DNA of 64,000 nucleotides. Source: Rotaria sp. Silwood1 (taxonomy: Eukaryota; Rotifera; Eurotatoria; Philodinida; Philodinidae). Of the stretch, positions 56,091-64,000 are shown piece by piece. Where the stretch lies: the NCBI GenBank assembly GCA_905250075.1, contig CAJNOP010000650.1:10020-74019 (forward strand). Reading direction: 5' to 3'. Within the stretch, counting starts at the first letter, position 1, and each line of letters opens with the position of its first letter. Position numbers and translations under genes: made by a program. A model generated the notes under the pieces. That model was given only the letters and a program-made list of their open reading frames with translations. It was not told where the DNA came from and ran no database searches.

Positions 56091-58670
56091 TCTGAACTTC
56101 AACAACATAGAGCAGAGAATTTTTCATATTAATTATGAGTAAGAAAAAACAATTCAATATCAAACTATGTCAAAAGAGCTCTTACACCATACTTTTTTCT
56201 AAAGTCTGAAGAAAAACTTTTCTCAAGAAACCAAAGAGACTTTATCGATTTTCATACTCAAGAACGTTTCTCAGTAATTCTTCAACAATAAATCAAATGT
56301 TTTATACGTGTTTTAGTCTTGATAGAAACCACTATTTTGTATGAGAAAAATACGACATATAGAAAAATCCATTATGCAGTATAGACAGAAGGAAAATTGA
56401 GTTACATAGTATTTTGAAAGTATTTCATAATGCAGATGACCTATTTTGCCAAATTAATGAAGAACTTGTAAAGCTCTAATCTCAAAATAGAACACACAAT
56501 AATTTATGATACCTTACTTGAAAAGAGTGATAGCAACTTTTCTTGTTTCTATAATGTTATAACTTAAAACGTGATCTTTTATAGAGAAAAAGAAAAGTTT
56601 TATGCAAGAGATACGTTTGAAGAGAACAGAAGTTGCAACACTTTTGTCGAATGACGTGCTGCACTTCTCTCCTACTCAACATTAGTCTAATAACATTTTT
56701 GTTCAATGATTTTTAAATGTCACTCTTTGCTTTTTGACCAGACATAGAATGAACTCCCTACAGTATTTCTGAGAGAAGAACCATGGACTGAGAATTCGGC
56801 AATTACCTTTGAATTGCAGATGTTTAACAATAAACAAGGTTTTTTTGTTGATACATTAATGATATATTCTTTTACATCATTATAGAACAATATTCCAAAC
56901 TCAATTCAATTCTAAACGGACGTACCACATGCATATAAAAAGCTGTACTGTGGTTATTTTTCAAACGAGAACATGATTTATCTAGACTTGTTCTCTAATG
57001 CTTTCATATTCTTGACTTAAGAAGTATGACTGCATTCAGTCGTAAATCTAAGAAAATAAGTTTTCCAACACATAATAAATTTACAATCTGACAGTGAATC
57101 CAAAAATGATCTCAAATTCAAGGTTGAGAAGTGATTTGTTTAATCATTTCTTTTCAAACAAGTTTTTATTATGTTAACATCATACTTTGATGTTTACTAG
57201 AAAACATGATAGATAATAGTATTTCAAATTTAGATATTCGACATAAATGACAAGGAATTTATACAGCTAAATAACATCTCTAGTGCCTATCAAGTTCAGA
57301 AGTGCTGCTGTCGACATTTGTGTTAAATGAAAGTTATTCAATGTTATTAACTTCTTCTATATTAATATGACTATCATTATCTTTATCGTTCTTTGGTCAA
57401 CAACTTCTCAATAATGCTTTACATGCTTGATAAGATGTATAGTTTTCTTTGCAAAGGATCATCATTGATAAGCAGTCTCAGCATCTATGAATAATTAGAT
57501 TTCGTTTGCTAGTTATTTCACTTGATAGTTTTTATGCTCAACATCATCGTTATGGAACATTCAGTTTGTAAATCAAGGTCTATTTCTTTTATGACTACGC
57601 AAATACGAGTAATAAACTAAATTGCTATTGGCAAACGACAACTACTAAGTATAAATAAATATTCAAACAAGAAAAATAGAAGAAATACGCAACTGTAATA
57701 TTAAAAAAAAAATCAAAATAAGACTAGTGTTACAAGTGTACAAAACGAGTTGTTATTTCTACTTCTTAATAACTGTCGTCTTCTGATATTGAGTTAATTC
57801 TGACACACTGTGGTCTTGGTATGACCATAACCTTAACACGTAAAAATTGTCATTTATTGCATACAAAACATAAAAAAAGAGCAAGCCATATCAAAACTGA
57901 AAACAAAAACCCAAATTTCAACCGAAACTTGAGATTAAATGATTATAGATTTCAGAGAATTAAATTGAACAATCAAATCATAATTGTCAAGTTTTCTTAA
58001 GGAAAAAGAGGTGAATTTGTAATTGATTTAAAGTATATTCTACCATGATTAGATAGGTAACAGGTCAACAGTTGAATTGTCTGTATGTGAAAGGTTTTAG
58101 ATCAAAATTCAAAAGGACAAGTATTGCTAACACTTGCGATCCTTTCCTTCAGAGTCTGGAGAAACTATGAAGTATCTATAGGCAAAAAAGTTTCTTGAAG
58201 TAAGAAGATGGGAATGTGACTGAGGCTGTTATCATGCGATGACAAATTTCTCTCTAATATTCATATAATGTGACATGGGTAAGTTGAAATATAAGTACAA
58301 TTAATAAATTTAACTGTTTAGAAAATAAACTCTAGTAATTTTCTTATTCAGAAATCGTTGAATTGAAAATTAGTCTATTAATCTCATGATCATCACATTC
58401 ATAAATCTCCATAGAAAGGGAATAGTGCACGTTAACCCCAGCCCTATGTTTCCAAATACTACCAAAAGATTTAATTATATTCAGTCAAAAGAATAAACAA
58501 ATGGTTTTTAATCTAGTTTGATCCAATAATTTTCATGTATTCATTATGATTATAAATTTCTGTATTATTTTAATTGAATGAAAAGAAAAATTTATTCGCT
58601 ATCTTAGAAACAATACCAATAAACAAATAATTTTTATCAACATTACAAAAACATTTTTATTTTTTAATAC
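56091..58670. other. 2.6-kb AT-rich non-coding stretch
   Basis: No coding frame or repeat recognised; the last part is 3' flank of the kinase gene. Confidence 0.4.
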
Positions 58671-60269
58671 TTAAGAAAAAAAATCTTGTTTATATTTTTC
58701 ATATTGTTTCAAACGACATTTTCCATATTTAATATAATCAAAGTTTTTCATTGATTGTGGATTAAGTAAAGCTTCTAAAAAAGCCCATAATGACCAATAA
58801 AGATGTATAGGTGCACGTAAACAATCACCTAAATCACATAATTCATCAATAGTCATTTGTTTTTCATATTTATTATTTAAAAATGAAGCATTTGATAAAT
58901 ATATTTCTAACCATTGTTTTTGTTTATGACGTTTTGGATATGTATTATCATAATCAGGTTCTTCATTATCACAACCAGCATATTCAATAAAATGATTAAT
59001 TATATCATATAACCAATAATTTCTTGCACAATGTTCAAAATCAATTAATGATATTTTATTATTTTGTTTTTCATCATATAAAAAATTTAAACATTGAGTA
59101 TCATTATGACAAAGAACAATTGATAGATTTGACCATGAAGAATTTTTATTATTAATTATTTCTTCAATTTTATTAATATCATCAGCTATTTTTAACCATG
59201 GTATATCATTTAAATATGAACTTGATGAAAGTTTTATTCGTTTATATAATTCATTATTAGTACCATTTAATAAATTAATATAATGTCGTAATTTTTCTAC
59301 TAATTGACCTTTTGCTTTTTTATCTACTAATGGTATTGAATGAAATTCAGCTAATTTTCGAGCAATTAATAATCTAATACGAGGAAAAAAAACAATTCTA
59401 TATATGTTTTAAATACAATTAAAATAAATAAAAAAATCGTTAGCGCAACCACAATTCGTGGCTGAAAAGTAGAATTTTCTTTTTTTTCTGAGATAACTAA
59501 CGGATTGAAATAGTTATAAATAGATACTGACGCACTAAACACGACATAAGAGAAAAACACCGTCTCATTATTAGTAATGCACATCTTTGTACTTTAATTC
59601 TCCACTTTTTTTCTTTGTTCGTTTCTCATCTTTGCTTTTAAAATTTTGATTAATATTATTCATTATGAAAAACCTCTTAGTTTTGTGTGCATCATTACAA
59701 ATAATGGCAGTATTAAGTTGATTGATTGATATCTGTAGTTTATATGAAAATGTACTCTATGACCTTTAGCTCCAATTGCTAAGGTATATAATATGAGGAG
59801 GAGGAGATGTTGAAAAGCTACAAAGCTTCGATTGAAAACTCACTCACTATATTCTTCGAAAATATACATGAGTTCGACAAAACTTAACTTACGCTTTTTG
59901 TTCATCACCATTTGAGATAGGATTTCCAGGTAAATATTGATAAATAAATCCATTATTAAATGTTAATATAATCGAAGGAGATATATGAAATTGAGCTAAA
60001 TAAATCATATATCGAATTTCAGCTTGACGATCAACAATTAAATCAGAATTTTGTCCATAAATTTTTACAATAATACCATTATTTTCACATGAATATACAG
60101 CAAAAAGTATATTTGAAAGACCATCAGTAAGTTTTTTAATAGTTAATGATGAATTTGATTTTATCCAATTTTGTTTTAATGAATTCGATACAAAATTTAA
60201 TACAATTGATTCAATATCTTTTTCATTTGAATCAAAATCAATATTTTCGTGAAAAATCGATGAAAACAT
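58671..60269 (-). CDS. Ethanolamine/choline kinase
   Basis: Two exons, 60269-59893 and 59373-58671, joined by a 519-bp GT/AG intron in matching phase; 359 aa, normal for the family. The cytosolic enzyme phosphorylates ethanolamine or choline with ATP, the first step of the CDP (Kennedy) pathway for phosphatidylethanolamine or phosphatidylcholine. Visible motifs: KKLTDGLSNILFAV (nucleotide-binding segment), Brenner motif HxDxxxxN in VLCHNDTQCLN (His215, Asp217, Asn222), the metal-binding Asp237 in SLIDFEHCARNYWLYDI followed by NHFIEYAG, the choline-kinase signature, and the C-terminal LYWSLWAFLEALLNPQSM and FDYIKYGKCRLKQY. The features seem closer to ethanolamine kinase, but substrate preference cannot be settled from motifs. 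Codon use is more AT-rich than in the other genes, as in a long-resident metazoan gene. Confidence 0.88.
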
Positions 60270-61833
60270 GATAAATTATTATTTATTTTTCTTTTACTTC
60301 AATGCAATCGATTTATGGAATCAAAATAACAAATATGATTTAATTACACCATAGCAAACATTTCTTTTTCTTTCCATTCTTGCTTGTGCAGAATGAAAAA
60401 AGAAAAAAAGAACCGCTATGTGTTCTGAGTATAAATATACGCAGAAAGCAAATAGTCATATGACCACGTGATCAAAAGAAATATTTAATATTGATAAGGA
60501 GAAAAAGCTTTTTCTACTTATTCACACATTGAGTTTTATACGACAAAGTACTGATTTAATAAACACATTTTGTATTACAGAGAAACGAGTTTTAAATAAT
60601 ATTGTTCCATAAAAGAATTCATATTTTCTGGTGAGTTTGAATATTCATTAAAATGAGTAGTATTAGTATACACACTGAGATACTGACAGCGACATCAACT
60701 GAAATAGTGATCTAACAGCTCTGTACACTATGCATCTTTTGTACTTTTAGCTATAATCTTCAACGAAAAGTATAATAAAGTAAAAACATTTATTGTCTCC
60801 AAAAGAATACTATCAATTTGAACATTATATATGAGAAACCGTATTGATGTATTAGGCTTTCGATAAACATCAAGACGAGTGTAGTTAGCATGCTATTGAA
60901 AGCTAGTTTAAGAATGACGTCGATGACCAGTAAGTTGAAACTGTGGATTCTTAAATTCTTAATGTTTTCATTCCTTCTCGATGAAAAGATTGAATGCACA
61001 CATATAATGTATTTTTCTATCATTTTAAGTCAAGTAAATGAAATAAATGCTAATTGTTTTGTTATTAATTACTGTGCCCATAAAACACTGGTGATGCCCA
61101 TTTTATTTTTCTCGATTTCTTCTTAACAGCGAAAAAAAAGAGCAGTAAGAATAACAATTTTTTTTAAATCAGAGGATTTTTCATTCTTTTTATCAAAATG
61201 TATCAAATAGCAAGATAGTTACTATCGTTGCTTCTTCTTTGGTATATATTATTGTTTATTTTCAATTGGTAAATCATGTTATTCAAAAGTATCAAATTAT
61301 GTGTAGAATCCTTGTTTTTCTTCGTAAAATCTTATGAAATTTAAAACTTGATTTTTGCTTTTTGGTATTGCAACCATTTTTTTTAAGTAAATAAAAATGA
61401 AGTGGAAAAAAAATTATACTATTTGTAAAATGGATATAATATATAAATTAAATTCTTATTAACATAATCACACATTTTTCGTCTATCGTAAAGCTATGTG
61501 TTAATTGGTTTGAATGATTGTATTGATAAGATATACATTCTATGAGTTCAGTAAGACAGATGTATCTAATTGCAAAGAAACGATATTTGACTTCTTTTAT
61601 TTATTTATTTTTTTAAATTATTCGATTTTTTTCAGCACAATCATTCATGATCTGTTGCATATGGATTCTTTAATATAAAGAAACCATTATAAAGATATAA
61701 TAATAAAAGAAAATTAAGAGTAATATGATTAATCCTATTTCTTGGTTTTTAATGCACTAGATTAGACGTATAATGGCCAGATTAATTTGAAAAGACTCAA
61801 TTTTCTATGTCGAGATGAATAAGAGAAAATGAT
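60270..61833. other. Non-coding stretch between kinase and EXORDIUM-like gene
   Basis: Contains the kinase promoter on the minus strand and the 3' flank of the next gene. No further gene recognised. Confidence 0.4.
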
Positions 61834-64000
61834 TTAGACAGACATTGCACATGTCTGACGATTTGCATTCCAGTTTTGTTGAATGAGATAATATTTACCA
61901 TTAGCAGCAATATTGTAGTAAGCACCGTTTCCAAGCCGATAAGTAGTTCCATACGTCCAGGCACTAAAATTAAAAAATCAAATAGATTATTATCATATCA
62001 ATATTTTGGATATGATCTAGCCAATCAGGATTGCAACATGTTTCAAATATTACGATGAAAATATTTATTTATTGGTGAAAAAATAAACTCGTCAAGAAGA
62101 ACACACGCCTATATTCAATTTTCATTTAGTAAAAATTGTCACCGAATCAAATAGTATTTCTGCAGACGTTCCTTTCCTCTGTAATTATAACGATCAAGAG
62201 GTTGTTTTCCTTTGATTCATATATATATACACGAACCATTTGAATGAAGAAACAACTAGCCTGAATACAAATGTCTATCAGAATTCATTTAGTTGACAGT
62301 TCTCAGACTGAGCATATCGCAAAGTCTAACATATGGTAGCTTCTCAAAATCAATAACAAAATGAGAATATTTGAAATGGATCGGAAGAAAAAGATGCGGA
62401 CGCATTAAACAGCTAACTGATAGATTGACTGTTATTTGACTTAGCATCTTACACCTTACATCACGTGATAGATCTCAACGCATGGTAAATGTGTGGCTGC
62501 TATTTTTGATAAATTTCAATGCCATTTAAGGAAAAATTTTCCTTTACTATCTGCAATATTCCAAAGGTTTTTTACCATACATGACTGCCTGAAAACTGAA
62601 CTGTACGTATGTTCTGTGTTGACTAATATTTCGAGATTATTTTTCATCATTGCTAGATAATAGATAGAGCATAAAAATAATAAAAAAAAAAGTTCGGATC
62701 CACAAACTTGTTTAGTTAGTCATATCTGAAACACTGATCATATCACCGTAAAAAGTTATAAAAATGAACTGAATTTGAGCACTATCTATTGAGACCAAAG
62801 AATGGAGAATACTATGCTGATCACTTGAGAAATGCTCAAATGTACTATTATTAAAGCATCATTTCTTTTTTTACACCCATATCTATTCTATTTCAGTCGG
62901 ACGTAGCAAATTTGACACAAGAACAGACGTAGCAAAACAGTGATCACTTGCCCATGAGACGAAGAAATCGTCTCTGATGTTCTAGCGCTAAGGGTGTCTG
63001 TCTGATAACCACAAGACACGAGTGTCGATAGATGGATTTATCTACCCACTATACCCATCCACCGATCCACAACCACTTGATACATTAGTTCCCGTTCAGT
63101 TACTGAAACTAGTTCTTATAAGAATCAATTAGTTTATCGATTAATATCACATGTCGATGAGTCATCAATGGATATTTAACTATTATTTACAAACTTATTA
63201 ATTTTCATGACGAGGACTAAATCACTACTGATTCCAAACAACGAGGGAAATGTACCTATTCAGTTCTTTCGAACTCTAATCTTTACACTCACTCCTTGTC
63301 TTAACTAAACTTTCAACATGTTTGATTGTTGTTAAATAATACACAGGAAAAGACTTGTTACAAGAAAACTTTCTTTTAATAAATTTTTTCCAAAATAAAA
63401 GTACTAGAAAATGATATTTGACATCTGATTGACAGTATTTTACTTCTGTACTTACCACTTATCTGCATTTTCATCACCTTTTGAATCTAACCATGCATTC
63501 AACAATGGATCAGACATTGCTTCTACTATTTCATGTGCAATGGGACTCAACATAGCATCAACGCCAGTGTCACCATTAGGTGAAACAACCCGGTTCCAGA
63601 CACTGCAAGTACTCATGCAATTTTGTGGATTTCCTATAAATCCATATATGTATGTTGTACTTCCAATAGAGAATGCCGAATGATATCCACAATAGGTAGT
63701 ACAGAAAGATGAAGTACTTGTATAGCCTTCCTTCACATCTGCAGCACTGAGCAACAAGTAAATACCGTGTGGGTCATTTTGCAGTTGTCCACTTCTGATA
63801 TGATTATAAATTATATTTGGTATACTTGAATCAGAAAGTTGAGTTCCATAACTGTAATGATCTGTCGTTATGCTTCCAAGAGTCAGTGGACCTGTTGTAT
63901 ATACCTTGGAACTTATGGATGTAGCTTGATAGTAGTAACTCTTTTCAATGTTGAACCATGCTGTATTTCCAATCGTTGCAATGAATGTATTAACAATATT
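61834..64000 (-). CDS. EXORDIUM / phosphate-induced protein 1-like, 5' end outside window
   Basis: Two exons are visible: the one running from the window edge (64000) down to 63456, and 61963-61834; the 1,492-bp GT/AG intron fits in phase. About 225 residues are present. They include GIYLLLSAADVKEGY, CTTYCGYHSAF, TYIYGFIGNPQNC, and GVDAMLSPIAHEIVEAMSDP followed by LLNAWLD, which correspond to the plant EXORDIUM blocks (LTAADV, CGxH, AWVG, VIAHELAE and PLVNAW). The C-terminus AANGKYYLIQQNW with a late Cys also matches. EXORDIUM proteins are secreted, cell-wall-associated and linked to brassinosteroid response and growth in plants; the role in an animal is unknown. The HEIVEAMSDP segment has an HExxx pattern but no proven peptidase motif. 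Occurrence in a rotifer suggests horizontal acquisition, which is inference. Confidence 0.82.

Noticed and set aside
59366-59584. 72-codon hydrophobic frame on the minus strand
   Set aside because: Lies in the intron of the ethanolamine/choline kinase gene and overlaps its acceptor.
60790-61023. 77-codon hydrophobic frame
   Set aside because: No partner exons or family motif; composition expected from AT-rich DNA.
62975-63055. tRNA-like stretch (TAGCGCTAAGGG ... CTGATAACCACA)
   Set aside because: Anticodon and T stems do not pair; no usable cloverleaf.
1-64000. CRISPR arrays, bacterial operons, rRNA genes, LTR retrotransposons
   Set aside because: No regular spacer-repeat pattern, no rRNA-like sequence and no reverse transcriptase, integrase or long direct terminal repeats were seen.

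Overview
The window is nuclear DNA from a small invertebrate, most likely a bdelloid rotifer. The evidence is AT-rich non-coding DNA, many introns of 50-73 bp beside a few of 0.5-1.5 kb, several genes of kinds known to be abundant or horizontally acquired in bdelloids (ADP-ribosyltransferase plus TPR protein, rhodopsin-like GPCRs, an FAD monooxygenase, an EXORDIUM-type protein), and at least ten short hairpin-like tracts built from variants of TGTGGG, the bdelloid telomere repeat. The species cannot be fixed from this sequence.

Layout. 1-8 kb: non-coding DNA with two telomere-like tracts, an FAD monooxygenase gene broken by a one-base frameshift (4987-6188) and a 1.57 kb foldback element with a 21-bp minisatellite core (6432-8000). 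8.6-19 kb: a secreted glycosidase-like gene with two in-frame TGA codons, a TMEM272-like membrane gene, a complete eight-exon GH27 alpha-galactosidase with a ricin-type lectin inserted in it, a mariner-type MITE and a GPCR gene with one in-frame TGA. 19-33 kb: a foldback element, a transmembrane/poly-Thr/Hint protein, a TPR-gene fragment cut off at a telomere-like tract and a disordered acidic protein.

33.9-40.7 kb is the most interesting part: a 6,733-bp DNA transposon with perfect 19-bp terminal inverted repeats, an 8-bp target duplication (GAAAATTG) and subterminal repeats. It carries two genes on the minus strand: an intact 832-aa protein resembling P-element/THAP9-type transposases, and a 319-aa two-exon protein that shares its N-terminal domain but has a Cys/His zinc-finger-like module instead of the catalytic core. 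A diverged copy of the flanking DNA at 49.9-50.7 kb lacks the insertion, so it serves as a paralogous empty site.

41-64 kb: a CCTTATAGCC-type satellite, a 1,082-aa ART-TPR protein, a ~1 kb near-palindrome, another MITE, an intact GPCR, two further inverted-repeat elements, a complete ethanolamine/choline kinase gene and the 3' part of an EXORDIUM-like gene that runs off the window end.

Exon boundaries were worked out by hand from GT/AG sites with reading-phase bookkeeping. Family assignments rest on motif recognition only; no database search was made.
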